Notes: generated from the sequence alone by a model not told the origin. DNA of 64,000 nt from Rhodocyclaceae bacterium (GCA_023230455.1 JALNXH010000001.1:243719-307718); one strand, 5' to 3'; shown: positions 53,688-62,596, numbered from the stretch's first letter. A program made the numbers and translations.

Positions 53688-56063
53688 TCACTCGATCATC
53701 GAAGGCATTCGGCCGCCCCGCTCGGCAGCACCCGGAACTTTGGCGACATACCGCTGCTGATCTCTAACCACCACGCGGCGCACCAGGCCGGGCACATCGA
53801 GGATCAGCGCGACATGGCCGCTGCCGAGAATGGTGAAGCCGCTGATCCCCTCGATGCCGGTAAAAACCTCGCCGAGCGGTCGAATGACGGTCTGGAATTC
53901 ACCCATCAGGCTTTCCACGACAAGTCCGACGCGATGACCGGCGTACTGCACGACAACGACGTTCTCGCGCATGACCGGATTCAGGATGAACGCCAGTTCG
54001 GGGTCGGCGGACAACGCCGCAATGCCTTCCGCCGTTAGCGTCACGCCAGTCTTTGGCGCGCCATACGGCAAGCGTACGTCGGCGGCGCACTCCTCGTCGT
54101 CCGGATCGTTTGCCATGGGGAGCGGCTCGGCGATGTCGAACAGCTCCTTGAGCCGGATGAACGGCAGCAATTCGCCGCGCAGGTCGAGTTGGTCGCGGCC
54201 CTGAGCAGCCAAAATTTCACTGGCCGAAAGCTCTATGCACTCGACCACCGTATCAAGCGGCACGACGAACGACGACGACGCCACGCCCACCAGGAATCCA
54301 TCGATGATTGCAAGCGTCAGCGGCAGGCGAATGCGCATGGTGGTGCCGATACCCGCAACGCTTTCGATGTCTACCGAACCGCGCAGCGCGGTAATGTTCC
54401 GCCGCACCACATCCATGCCGACGCCGCGGCCGGAAAGATTGCTCACCTGCTCCGCGGTTGAAAAGCCAGGTTCGAAAATCAGATTCTGAATCTCGTCGTC
54501 GCTGAGCGATTGCTCCGCCGTGACCAGTCCTCGCTCGATGGCTTTATTGAGAATGCGCTGCTTGTCGAGACCGCCGCCGTCGTCGGCGACTTCGATGACG
54601 ATGCTGCCCGAATCGTGATAAGCGTTAAGCCTGATCGTGCCTTGAGCCGGCTTGCCGCAGGCGACGCGAACCTCGGCCGCCTCGATGCCGTGATCGAGAG
54701 AGTTGCGTACCAGATGGGTGAGCGGATCGCCGATCCGCTCGACCACCGTCTTGTCGAGCTCGGTTTCCGCACCGGAAATTTCGAGGCGGATATCCTTCTG
54801 CAATTCGGTACTCATGTCGTGCACCACGCGCTGGAACTTGTTGAAGGTGGCGCCGATCTGGACCATGCGTAACGTGAGCGCCGAGTCGCGCACCTCCTCG
54901 ACCAGGCGCGAAAGCCGCGCCGCCGCCTCTGATAGATCGGGAATGTTGGCGCACCGGGCGATCAGGTCCGTCCCGGCGCTGGCGATGATGAGTTCGCCGA
55001 TCAGGTTGATATGTTCGTCGAGTTTCTCGGCGTTGACGCGGATCAGGCTGCCTTCGGCGGCCTTGTGCTCCTTGACCTGCTTTTGTTTGTCGAGCGCCGC
55101 TGCGACGACATTCGCCCGCACCAGGCGGTTTTCGACCAGAACCTCTCCGATTGGCGGACTCGGCTGCTCCGCCGCGGCGGCTTGTTGGCGCCGCGCATAA
55201 TCGAGCTCGGCCCGCGTCAGGGTGCCGCAACGAACCAGGATTTCCCCCAGGGGCAGTTCCTCTTTCGGCAAGTCTGCAATCAGTCTGAGGTAATCCGAAA
55301 TACGGCTGTGCGGCGGAAGAATATGAATGGTGGCATCGTCGCGCACGAATTCAAACGCGCCTTCGATTGCGGCCTTGTTTGCATCGGAGCGGTAGCTGAT
55401 TTCAAAGCCGAGATAACATGCCTCCGGGTCGATTTCGGACAGCGCGGGCACGCCGTCGACCAGCGTGACAAGGTGAACGACGCTACCGAAGGTAGTCAGG
55501 TAGCGAATGAAGGCCAGCGGGTCCATGCCGTTCTTCAGGACATCGCGATCGAAGCGCAGGGAGATATGCCAGTTATCGGAGTCCACGCCGCCGGAAACGG
55601 CTTCGGCGGCAACAGGTTCCGCTTTTCCTGCGTGCTCGACCGGCGGCCCCGCCATGGCCTCGCAATGAGACAGCGGCCCAAGATAGGCCTGGAGTTTGTC
55701 CGCCAATTCACTGCTGGCTTGGTGAACGTCCGGATTCGGGGTGCGGCCTTCAGCCACATGGCCGATCAAAACGCCGAGGTGATCGCAAACCGAGAGGAAT
55801 AAAGCCACCAGTTCCGAATTGATGCGCAGCTCGGCGCCGCGGACCTTGTCGAGCACGCTTTCCGCCACATGCGTAAAGGATACGATGTGATCGATACCGA
55901 AAATGCCGGCAGACCCCTTGATGGTGTGTGCGGCACGAAAGATGGCATTGAGCGTGTCGGGATCGTCCGGCGTCTGCTCGATGCGCAATAGCGCTTCTTC
56001 CATATGCTCCAGCAGTTCGCGGGCTTCGATGATGAAGGTTTGCAGGGCGTCGTCCAGATTCAT
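53688..56063 (-). CDS. cheA: Histidine kinase CheA with extra inserted module
   Basis: A 791-residue CheA. The HPt domain has phosphoryl His46 (FRAAHTIKGSAGIFG). A central segment (about 165-345) holds an unfamiliar alpha/beta part and two repeats of a short motif, LGEILVRCGTLTRAELDYA and IGEVLVENRLVRANVVAAA, reminiscent of the GspE/PilB N-terminal repeat. Then come dimerisation, HATPase (LVRNSLDHGIEAAEVR, DDGGGLDKQRI, GRGVGMDVVRRNI) and CheW-like regulatory domains. A normal P2 domain is not evident. GGGTG precedes the ATG. Confidence 0.92.
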   Translation of the reverse strand: MNLDDALQTFIIEARELLEHMEEALLRIEQTPDDPDTLNAIFRAAHTIKGSAGIFGIDHIVSFTHVAESVLDKVRGAELRINSELVALFLSVCDHLGVLIGHVAEGRTPNPDVHQASSELADKLQAYLGPLSHCEAMAGPPVEHAGKAEPVAAEAVSGGVDSDNWHISLRFDRDVLKNGMDPLAFIRYLTTFGSVVHLVTLVDGVPALSEIDPEACYLGFEISYRSDANKAAIEGAFEFVRDDATIHILPPHSRISDYLRLIADLPKEELPLGEILVRCGTLTRAELDYARRQQAAAAEQPSPPIGEVLVENRLVRANVVAAALDKQKQVKEHKAAEGSLIRVNAEKLDEHINLIGELIIASAGTDLIARCANIPDLSEAAARLSRLVEEVRDSALTLRMVQIGATFNKFQRVVHDMSTELQKDIRLEISGAETELDKTVVERIGDPLTHLVRNSLDHGIEAAEVRVACGKPAQGTIRLNAYHDSGSIVIEVADDGGGLDKQRILNKAIERGLVTAEQSLSDDEIQNLIFEPGFSTAEQVSNLSGRGVGMDVVRRNITALRGSVDIESVAGIGTTMRIRLPLTLAIIDGFLVGVASSSFVVPLDTVVECIELSASEILAAQGRDQLDLRGELLPFIRLKELFDIAEPLPMANDPDDEECAADVRLPYGAPKTGVTLTAEGIAALSADPELAFILNPVMRENVVVVQYAGHRVGLVVESLMGEFQTVIRPLGEVFTGIEGISGFTILGSGHVALILDVPGLVRRVVVRDQQRYVAKVPGAAERGGRMPSMIE

Positions 56064-56077
56064 GGTTTCACCCTTTC

Positions 56078-56386
56078 TCAGCCGCGCGAGTGGATCAGCA
56101 CGGGATCGCCGAAATAGGCCGAAAGCTCGCACAGGTCCAGGGTATCGAGCACTTCGGGCGTGTGTCCTGTAAGGCTGAGGACTTTTCTCTGTAGCCCCGC
56201 CTCCCGCTTGGCGGCGACCATCAGTTGCACGCCTGCGGTATCGATCTCCGTCACCTGGGAAAGATCGACCTCGATCTCCTCGGCGCCTGCGATGCCGGCG
56301 AGCAATTGCTCGCGGATGGCGGCAGCGGTGAAGATGGTCAGCTCGCCTAAAAGGGAGATACGCAGCGCATTCCGTTCTTTCGTCAT
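56078..56386 (-). CDS. STAS domain protein (anti-sigma-factor-antagonist type)
   Basis: A 102-residue single STAS domain. The core EIEVDLSQVTEIDTAGVQLMVAAK (about 37-60) matches the phospho-site loop of SpoIIAA-like proteins, with Thr in place of the usual phosphorylated Ser (DTAG). It lies 11 bases after cheY and 14 before cheA. No anti-sigma kinase or phosphatase is in the window, so it may instead be a switch within the che signalling complex. Confidence 0.88.
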   Translation of the reverse strand: MTKERNALRISLLGELTIFTAAAIREQLLAGIAGAEEIEVDLSQVTEIDTAGVQLMVAAKREAGLQRKVLSLTGHTPEVLDTLDLCELSAYFGDPVLIHSRG

Positions 56387-56396
56387 GGCGTGCGCC

Positions 56397-56765
56397 TCAC
56401 GGAAGAACCAGCTTGGAAACAGCGGTGAGCATCTGTGCCGGTTGAAAGGGCTTCACCACCCAGGCTTTGGCGCCGGCGGATTGGCCTTCGAGCTTTCTGT
56501 TCTCGCCAGCCTCGGTCGTCAGCATGATGATCGGCGTGAATTTGTAGGCAGGCAGTCCCTTGGCGGCTTTAACGAAAGAAATGCCGTCCATGTTCGGCAT
56601 ATTCACATCGCTGATGATGAGATGCAGCTTGCGCCCATCCAGCTTGCCGAGGGCGTCCCGGCCGTCGCAAGCTTCGATGACGTCATAGCCGGCGCCCTTG
56701 AGCGTAATGCTGACGACCTGCCGCAAGGAAGCGGAATCGTCCACGATCATGATGTTTTTTGCCAT
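56397..56765 (-). CDS. cheY: CheY-like single-domain response regulator
   Basis: A 122-residue receiver domain with the acidic pair Asp9-Asp10 (IMIVDDSAS), phospho-acceptor Asp53 (LIISDVNMPNMDG), Thr near 83-84 and Lys of AKAWVVKPF. No output domain. It is the first gene of the cheY-STAS-cheA-mcp-cheW unit. It differs from motility CheYs in context: no fli or flg genes are in the window, so its target may not be the flagellar motor. Confidence 0.9.
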   Translation of the reverse strand: MAKNIMIVDDSASLRQVVSITLKGAGYDVIEACDGRDALGKLDGRKLHLIISDVNMPNMDGISFVKAAKGLPAYKFTPIIMLTTEAGENRKLEGQSAGAKAWVVKPFQPAQMLTAVSKLVLP

Positions 56766-56800
56766 GACAGTTCTCTCTTAATCAGGGAACCACTGAACAA

Positions 56801-56867
56801 GTCCGTTCGGACTCAGCGTAACCGAAGGAAATACCCTGAAGGGCACACGTCCCTGTGGGACGAACGG
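56801..56867. repeat. REP-like palindrome, copy 1
   Basis: CCGTTCG (56803-56809) and CGAACGG (56861-56867) bracket about 50 bases between cheY and the second receptor gene. A related element is at 59865-59925; both begin AGTCCGTTCG. Confidence 0.45.
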
Positions 56868-56895
56868 CGAAGTACTTGATCAGCGTTTCCTTAGT

Positions 56896-58149
56896 TCAAA
56901 AGAAGGTAACTTCGGCGGCACCTTCGTTCGCCTGCGGTTTTCCGCCGCTATGCACTACATGCTGTTCGGGCACTGTGTATGTATGGGATAGCTCATCCAG
57001 CCATGTCGTCGCATCCATCTCGCCGGAGGGGCCGCCATCGGCCAACTGCGCATGCTGGTGGTCGATACGCCCCTTCAGCTTGCCCATGTCATTACAGACG
57101 TGGCTGAGCACCTGGCTGACCCGATCCTGATATTGAAGCGCCACCAGCACTTCGGCGATGTCCTCGCCGATGGCCTGGTTCTCACGGCGCAAAACGTCGG
57201 ACGCATCCATCAGCCCCTGAACCGCCGAATGCACGCGGCCAACGACGTGTTCGATAATCCTTTCGGAATTACCGACCATTTCCCCGTCCTGCAGCGCGTA
57301 CTGGCTGGAAATATGGAGCGCAGACGCAATGGCCTGATTGACCGTCTCGACCGTCTCGCTGATCTTTCTGCCGGTTTCGCCGGACTGCGTGGAAAGCTTG
57401 CGCACCTCGTCGGCGACGACGGCAAAGCCACGGCCGACGTCGCCTGCACGTGCCGCCTCTATCGCCGCGTTCAACGCCAAAAGATTGGTCTGCTTGGCGA
57501 TATCGCCGACATCCTGAGCCATGCGTTTGAGCGCGATGGTGAACTGCGATAGGGACGTGACCTCGCTGAGCATCGACTCCTTCATGGCCAGAATCGAGCG
57601 CAACGTGGCGATGATGGAATTGAGTTCCGCCTCATTCTCGTTGAGCAGCGCGATCAGGCCGCTGCCGGATTCCCCTTGCGACGAAGCCATGGTGGCGGCG
57701 ATCCGCGCATCGATGTTGGCGAACCGGTTGACCAATTCGGTCACGGAATTTTCGGTATGTGTCCGAGCCATCTCGATCTGGCCCGACCAGATGGGCAGCA
57801 CGCCGCTGCACAGCGTTTCCAGTCCGGCGATGCAGTACGGTTTGCGCACGCAGCAATTCGGCCGAAGTTCTCCCTCCACGGCCGCCCGCGCCTGATGCAG
57901 CGCCCCCTCCCAGCGCCGGACAACGCGTGAGGCGATGAGCAAACCGGCGATAAGCGTAAACGCCGCAAACGCCAGCGCCAACGGCCCGATTCCCGCCGCT
58001 GCCAGAGTGCCTGCGGCACCTATCATGGCCAGCATGATCGTCGGCATGGCGATCCACAGGTGCCGGCCATGCGCGTCCTTCCGTGCCGCCGTAGGCTGCA
58101 TATCGGGCGAAGCATAAGGCGGCCTTGCCGCAAACGCTTGAGTACTCAT
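56896..58149 (-). CDS. Short membrane-bound chemoreceptor with cytosolic Cys cluster
   Basis: A 417-residue MCP-like protein. Two adjacent membrane helices (about 32-51 and 54-74) leave no periplasmic sensor. A segment with Cys99, 100, 106 and 114 (NCCVRKPYCIAGLETLC) precedes the signalling helix containing DIAKQTNLLALNAAIEAARAGDVG (about 217-240) and a C-terminal extension with YQDRVSQVLSHV. The signal is therefore probably cytosolic. The EAL gene stop overlaps its start by four bases, so the EAL protein is translated first and coupled. Confidence 0.87.
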   Translation of the reverse strand: MSTQAFAARPPYASPDMQPTAARKDAHGRHLWIAMPTIMLAMIGAAGTLAAAGIGPLALAFAAFTLIAGLLIASRVVRRWEGALHQARAAVEGELRPNCCVRKPYCIAGLETLCSGVLPIWSGQIEMARTHTENSVTELVNRFANIDARIAATMASSQGESGSGLIALLNENEAELNSIIATLRSILAMKESMLSEVTSLSQFTIALKRMAQDVGDIAKQTNLLALNAAIEAARAGDVGRGFAVVADEVRKLSTQSGETGRKISETVETVNQAIASALHISSQYALQDGEMVGNSERIIEHVVGRVHSAVQGLMDASDVLRRENQAIGEDIAEVLVALQYQDRVSQVLSHVCNDMGKLKGRIDHQHAQLADGGPSGEMDATTWLDELSHTYTVPEQHVVHSGGKPQANEGAAEVTFF

Positions 58150-59408
58150 GTTGTCAGCCCCGCTTCAAGGATGGCGCATTCGGTCCTTGCGCCCTTCCAC
58201 CAATTGATCAGTTCACCTTCGGCCATCGGCCTTCCCCAGTAGAAGCCCTGCCCCATCGCGCAGTCGAGGGCGCCCAGGTACGTGGCCTGCGCCGCCAGTT
58301 CGACGCCTTCCGCAAGCGATTTTTTTCCCAGCGAATGCAGCATGTCCAAAGCGCTGCGACATACCGCGCGAGCGGAAACGTCATGCGGGAGCGACCCGAT
58401 GAAATTTCGGTCGAGCTTGATTTTGTGCGCCGGAACTTCGCAGATCCGGGCAAGCGACGAGGCCCCGGTACCGAAATCGTCAACGGCGATATGGAAACCT
58501 GCGGACGAAAGGTCGGCGAGCCAACGTAGAAATTCCTCCCCACCGTTGCCGACCAGCGATTCCGTTATCTCGATTTCGATATCGGAAGGCGAGAGCTTTT
58601 CGTCCCGCAATATTTCCAGAATCGATTTGATCAGGTTGCCCTGTCGCCGTTGTAGCGGCGACACGTTGACCGCGATATAGGGAATCTCGATGCCCGATCG
58701 GCGCATCACCTTGATGGCACGGGCAGAGCGGACGAACATCATCTCCCCAATCGCTCCGATCAGGCCGACTTCCTCCGCAATCGGTATGAACCGGGATGGA
58801 GGGATATCTGTGTCGTCCGGGCGCCAGCGCGCCAGCGCCTCGGCACCGCAAGGGAGGCCAGAATTGATGAACACCTGAGGCTGGAAATAGGCTTGAAAAT
58901 CGCCGCTGCCTGCCGCGAGGCTTTTTTTCATCGTCGCGCCGATCGCATGGTCGGCGACGGCCAGTGCGGCCTCTTCCGGCCGAAGCACAAGCAGATTGAG
59001 GCTCTGGGCCATGGCGCGCTGCAACGCGATGCGGGCCGCATGGAGGATCTCGGTGTGGTTCCCGAAACCATCGGAAAAAGCCACTCCGCACGCGGCATCG
59101 ACACTGTCGGCGATGAGCAGCCAGATCGACTGCAATTTTCCAAACAGCCGCTGATGAAACATGACGACAATGAAAGGCCCTGAGACGACCCAGGAAACCT
59201 CATTGGCGTGGTCGCCGACAATGCGGCCGACTTCCCGATGAAAGCGCTCATCCATTTCCCCCACCATCAGCGCCACGCCCAAGGGAAATTCGTTTTCGAG
59301 CAGGAAATCGATTTCCGTCATCAACCGGGTGTAGTCATCCCCGTCATTTCCTGAACCGTGTTGCCAATGCCCATCCTGGGCCAATATGTGCGAGAAGCGG
59401 GATTTCAT
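58146..59408 (-). CDS. EAL domain protein (probable cyclic-di-GMP phosphodiesterase)
   Basis: A 420-residue protein. An N-terminal segment (about 20-170) looks like a worn GGDEF-type fold without a GGDEF motif, followed by an EAL domain (about 175-410). Catalytic residues appear intact: CGAEALARW (EAL), EIEITES, VDDFGTGASS, HKIKLDRNFI and KSLAEGVEL. It should degrade cyclic-di-GMP. ATG 59408 is used; one 15 codons upstream is possible. It is coupled to the downstream receptor through a 4-base overlap. Confidence 0.88.
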   Translation of the reverse strand: MKSRFSHILAQDGHWQHGSGNDGDDYTRLMTEIDFLLENEFPLGVALMVGEMDERFHREVGRIVGDHANEVSWVVSGPFIVVMFHQRLFGKLQSIWLLIADSVDAACGVAFSDGFGNHTEILHAARIALQRAMAQSLNLLVLRPEEAALAVADHAIGATMKKSLAAGSGDFQAYFQPQVFINSGLPCGAEALARWRPDDTDIPPSRFIPIAEEVGLIGAIGEMMFVRSARAIKVMRRSGIEIPYIAVNVSPLQRRQGNLIKSILEILRDEKLSPSDIEIEITESLVGNGGEEFLRWLADLSSAGFHIAVDDFGTGASSLARICEVPAHKIKLDRNFIGSLPHDVSARAVCRSALDMLHSLGKKSLAEGVELAAQATYLGALDCAMGQGFYWGRPMAEGELINWWKGARTECAILEAGLTT

Positions 59409-59946
59409 GGGAGCATTCCTGAAAATGCGCAGATGGATAGCGTCGAGCCGCATCTGCGGCGGACTTCGACGCTGCGAGCTTTGCCTGCCGTTGCGCCGGT
59501 GGATTCATCCCGTGCGGACGCCCCGGGAAAACGCCAAGTGCATTCCCGCAACAAGCCTTGGCGGTATGGCGTTTGGTTTTTTTGCGCCATCATTTTTGGC
59601 ATTTATTGTGACGCCCGAAGAATGTTATTGAATTGCTGATGGCATCAATCTACGTGCTGTCGGAATAATTTGAAATATACGGATCGCCATATATTCAAAT
59701 ACCGGAATAGGGTAGTCGGATGAATTGCGGACTCGACGACGCGCGAGACGAACCGTCTCTCACGCCACTCGCAACAGGCCGCGATGGGACTGAATGGAGC
59801 TGAAATTCCTGGAGAGCGGGGTGACGCACCCCGATAGGAGGGGGTGGAGAAACGCCGACTCAGTCCGTTCGCATTGAGCCCTTTGGCTTGCTCGGGGCAG
59901 GCTTTGACAGGCCAAGCCCGAACGGTATCGACTTGTTCTGCGCTTC
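59409..59946. other. Gene-free region between the EAL and NarL-type genes
   Basis: No frame in these 538 bases has coding character. It includes an AT-rich stretch (about 59570-59700), a likely place for the EAL gene promoter, and a REP-like palindrome at 59865-59925. Confidence 0.5.
59865..59925. repeat. REP-like palindrome, copy 2
   Basis: CCGTTCG (59865-59871) and CGAACGG (59919-59925) enclose an inner GGCTTG/CAAGCC pairing. The flank AGTCCGTTCG is shared with the copy at 56801. Confidence 0.45.
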
Positions 59947-60582
59947 TTAGATCGAGATCAAACCTTCGCGGATCGAATACTTGATGAGGTCGGCGACATT
60001 GTGCATGCCCAATTTGCGGAAGATGTTCCGCCGATGCACCTCCGCCGTGCCAACGGCGATACGCAATTGCATGGCAATTTCCACCGACGATTTTCCATCG
60101 GCGATCAGCGGCAGCACCTCGGACTCCCGCTTGGTCAAACTCAGTCGAGCATCGCCATCCTCATCGAAGACTGGACTGCGGGCAAGCATGAACGCGACAT
60201 TCTGCGAAAGATAGGGGGTGCCGGACATCGCGGCATGAATTCCTTCGATCAGTTCGTCCTTATTGATCGACTTGTGGATATAGCCGATCGCTCCCGCATC
60301 CAGCATTCCTGAAACGTAATGCCGCTCAAGTCGCGCAGACAGCCCGAGCACTCTCACCGAAGGGATCTCCGAAACAAGCCGCCGCGTCACCTCGATGCCG
60401 CTTATCTCGGGCAGGGTAACGTCCATCAGCACGACGTCCGGCCGCAATTCACGGTACAGAGACAGCGTCGAATCGCAGTCATGCGCCTGCCCCGCAACGG
60501 AGAGCCCCGGTTCCCGATCGAGCATGGAACCCAGCGCCTCGCGCAGGAGCGTGTGGTCGTCGGTAATCAATAGTCGAATCAT
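59947..60582 (-). CDS. NarL/FixJ-family response regulator
   Basis: A 211-residue two-component regulator. The receiver domain has Asp8-Asp9 (LLITDDHTLLREALG), phospho-Asp54 (DVVLMDVTLPEISG) and Lys in GYIHKSINKDEL. The C-terminal LuxR-type helix-turn-helix (about 147-205, LTKRESEVLPLIADGKSSVE) is complete. ATG 60582 is used rather than a start 16 codons upstream. No cognate histidine kinase is adjacent; the PAS protein upstream lacks a kinase domain. Confidence 0.92.
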   Translation of the reverse strand: MIRLLITDDHTLLREALGSMLDREPGLSVAGQAHDCDSTLSLYRELRPDVVLMDVTLPEISGIEVTRRLVSEIPSVRVLGLSARLERHYVSGMLDAGAIGYIHKSINKDELIEGIHAAMSGTPYLSQNVAFMLARSPVFDEDGDARLSLTKRESEVLPLIADGKSSVEIAMQLRIAVGTAEVHRRNIFRKLGMHNVADLIKYSIREGLISI

Positions 60583-60626
60583 CGCCAGCCTCCTCGATCC
60601 TGTCCGCAGCGATGCCGGCAATACGC

Positions 60627-61130
60627 TCAAGTCGCACCGAACACACCGCTATTCGAAATGCTTCTGCCGGGCGACGGATAGGCCCCCGGGTGCGACTTTG
60701 CTACAGTTTTTCCTGCCGGCGCCCGAATCCAGAGGAGGATCAGATAGCGCAGATTGACGACCAGGACGTCCAGCAAAAGCTCCACAGGAAAACTCCACCC
60801 ATCGGCATCGAGCACACAATATTGCCGCCATTGACTCCGTTTCCCGGTATAGGCGGCATATGCCACATTGTTGCCGGGCGTCCAGGCGCGCAGGGACGTG
60901 TCGGAAACGAACTCGCCCACATGCCGCCCCATCAGTTCTTCGGGTGAGCGATCGAAGATCATGGCCCCTTCGCGGTTACAGAACACCACATTGCCGCACG
61001 CATCCAACACCATTGCCGCGTCGCCATTTGCCCCTTCGAGCGCGGCGAGGCAGTCGATGTAGAACTGTTGCGGTAATTGGGTGCCAAATCCGGAATCTTT
61101 CGGCTTCTCGATACAGACACTCGCGTTCAC
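60627..61130 (-). CDS. PAS domain protein
   Basis: A protein of about 167 residues from GTG 61130, which has GGGGGAGAGG just upstream; a longer frame to 61316 lacks such a site. A PAS domain is seen (about 27-140: AALEGANGDAAMVLDACGNVVFCNREGAMIFDRSPEELMGRHVGEF), with no output domain and a basic tail. It may be a sensory partner of the NarL-type regulator 44 bases downstream. Two cysteines (NVVFC, QYCVLD) lie in the PAS fold. No catalytic kinase part is present. Confidence 0.7.
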   Translation of the reverse strand: MNASVCIEKPKDSGFGTQLPQQFYIDCLAALEGANGDAAMVLDACGNVVFCNREGAMIFDRSPEELMGRHVGEFVSDTSLRAWTPGNNVAYAAYTGKRSQWRQYCVLDADGWSFPVELLLDVLVVNLRYLILLWIRAPAGKTVAKSHPGAYPSPGRSISNSGVFGAT

Positions 61131-61642
61131 CACCCTCTCCCCCAAGAAAAACCAAAGCTCACTCCCGCGCGTTGCAAACAGATACCGGAGCCGTGGCAAT
61201 TGAAAGGTATTTGTCTTTTTCGGGTTGCATGCCCGCGGCGGCACAGCGATACGCTCAATTCGACAACGCGTTAAACGGATCAAATGACACTCCGCGCACC
61301 CGCCCACCCATGACAAATGCCATAAAGAAGCATCGGTGGACTGTATCTATGCAAATTGGAAATTGGAATACCGGCAGACCGGTATTGCGGCTACCGCTTT
61401 CGCGGTATTTACGGCAAATATGGCGCATGAGCGCCTCGTAGGCGGGATGTCGCCCGTCCGAGGAACGTTTTTCTTCGTTGTTTTGCCCCGACGGGTATAT
61501 TTCTGTCCGCCGGCCGGGATTGCGCCACGCGCCCGGCCGGCGGTGGATGCAACAAGCCGCGAAGAAATCGCGCAGCAACCGACACATTCCCGGCACGCAC
61601 CATTCGTCACCGGGATTCGCAACCACTCCGCTCACACAAAAA
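61131..61642. other. Gene-free region upstream of the displaced permease
   Basis: These 512 bases hold no convincing gene. Two adjacent hairpins are visible: AATACCGG-CAGA-CCGGTATT (61367-61386) and TACCGC-TTT-CGCGGTA (61392-61407). They lie in a locally AT-rich stretch that could be the promoter region of the PAS/NarL unit. The right junction of the signalling block with the dpp operon should be near 61640. Confidence 0.5.
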
Positions 61643-62485
61643 TTGCGCCTCAAGGAACTAACGACACTACAGAACCCAGGCCTCCGCCTGTTGGCGCTGC
61701 TGGCATTGACGGCACTGCTCGCGCCTTGGCTGGCGCCGCAGAATCCATACGACCTGGCCGCCCTCGACATCCTCGATGCCCGCCTGCCGCCGGGCAGCCC
61801 GTCGGGCAGCCAACACATCATCTACGTACTGGGCAGCGACGAGCAGGGCCGCGATCTGCTCTCCGCAATTCTTTACGGCCTGCGCATCAGCCTCGGCGTC
61901 GGCCTCGGTGGAACGCTGCTGGCGCTGCTGCTCGGATGCAGCGCCGGCCTTGCGGCGGCGTATCGGGGCGGAGCAACCGACCGGCTGCTGATGCGGCTGG
62001 CCGATCTGCAACTCTCGTTTCCCGCGCTGCTGGTCGCTCTTGTACTGCTCGCCCTGCTCGGCCCCGGCCTCGGCAAGGTGGTCGCGGCGCTCGCCGTCTC
62101 GCAATGGGCCTACTTTGCCCGCACCATGCGCGCCGCCGCGCTGATAGAAACAGGGCGCGATTACGTGGCGGCGGCCCGGCTGGCCGGCGTCCGCGGAACG
62201 CGCATCGTCTGGCGTCATCTGCTGCCGAACTGTCTGCCGACGCTGCTGGCGGTGCTGCCGTTGCAACTCGCCGCGGCGATCACGCTGGAAGCCACGCTCT
62301 CCTTCCTCGGTCTCGGCGCACCGGTCACCGAACCCTCGCTGGGAAGATTGATCGCCAACGGTTACCCCTATCTGCTTTCGGGGAAATACTGGATCAGCGT
62401 GTTTCCCGGCCTGGCGCTGCTGCTCGCCATCGGCATCTGCAATCGCGCCGCAGATAATGCCGGGCCATCCCAGCCTTTGGTATAG
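61643..62485 (+). CDS. ABC permease, DppC family, separated from its operon; start uncertain
   Basis: A permease of about 280 residues from TTG 61643. It begins LRLKELTTLQNPGLRLLALLALTALLAPWLAPQNPYDL, a DppC start without the usual first few residues. It has about six helices, VLGSDEQGRDLLSAILYG (about 60-77), the EAA loop (TGRDYVAAARLAGVRGTRIVWRHLLPN) and the end SGKYWISVFPGLALLLAI. No ATG with a Shine-Dalgarno is near, which fits loss of its own start when the signalling block entered between it and the DppB-type gene ending at 50635. Confidence 0.8.
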   Translation: MRLKELTTLQNPGLRLLALLALTALLAPWLAPQNPYDLAALDILDARLPPGSPSGSQHIIYVLGSDEQGRDLLSAILYGLRISLGVGLGGTLLALLLGCSAGLAAAYRGGATDRLLMRLADLQLSFPALLVALVLLALLGPGLGKVVAALAVSQWAYFARTMRAAALIETGRDYVAAARLAGVRGTRIVWRHLLPNCLPTLLAVLPLQLAAAITLEATLSFLGLGAPVTEPSLGRLIANGYPYLLSGKYWISVFPGLALLLAIGICNRAADNAGPSQPLV

Positions 62486-62596
62486 CCGCCCTTTCGAGGG
62501 GGTAGTGCTTTGTCCCGGTGCTGGACATAATTCCGCTCCAGCCTGCCGGCCAAAGTCGCCGCACGGCGACCACCCACAACGACAAGGAGGCTGACC

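Noticed and set aside
61255..61821. 188-residue minus-strand frame between the PAS gene and the permease
   Set aside because: Runs into the DppC-type gene antisense, and its composition looks random. No domain.
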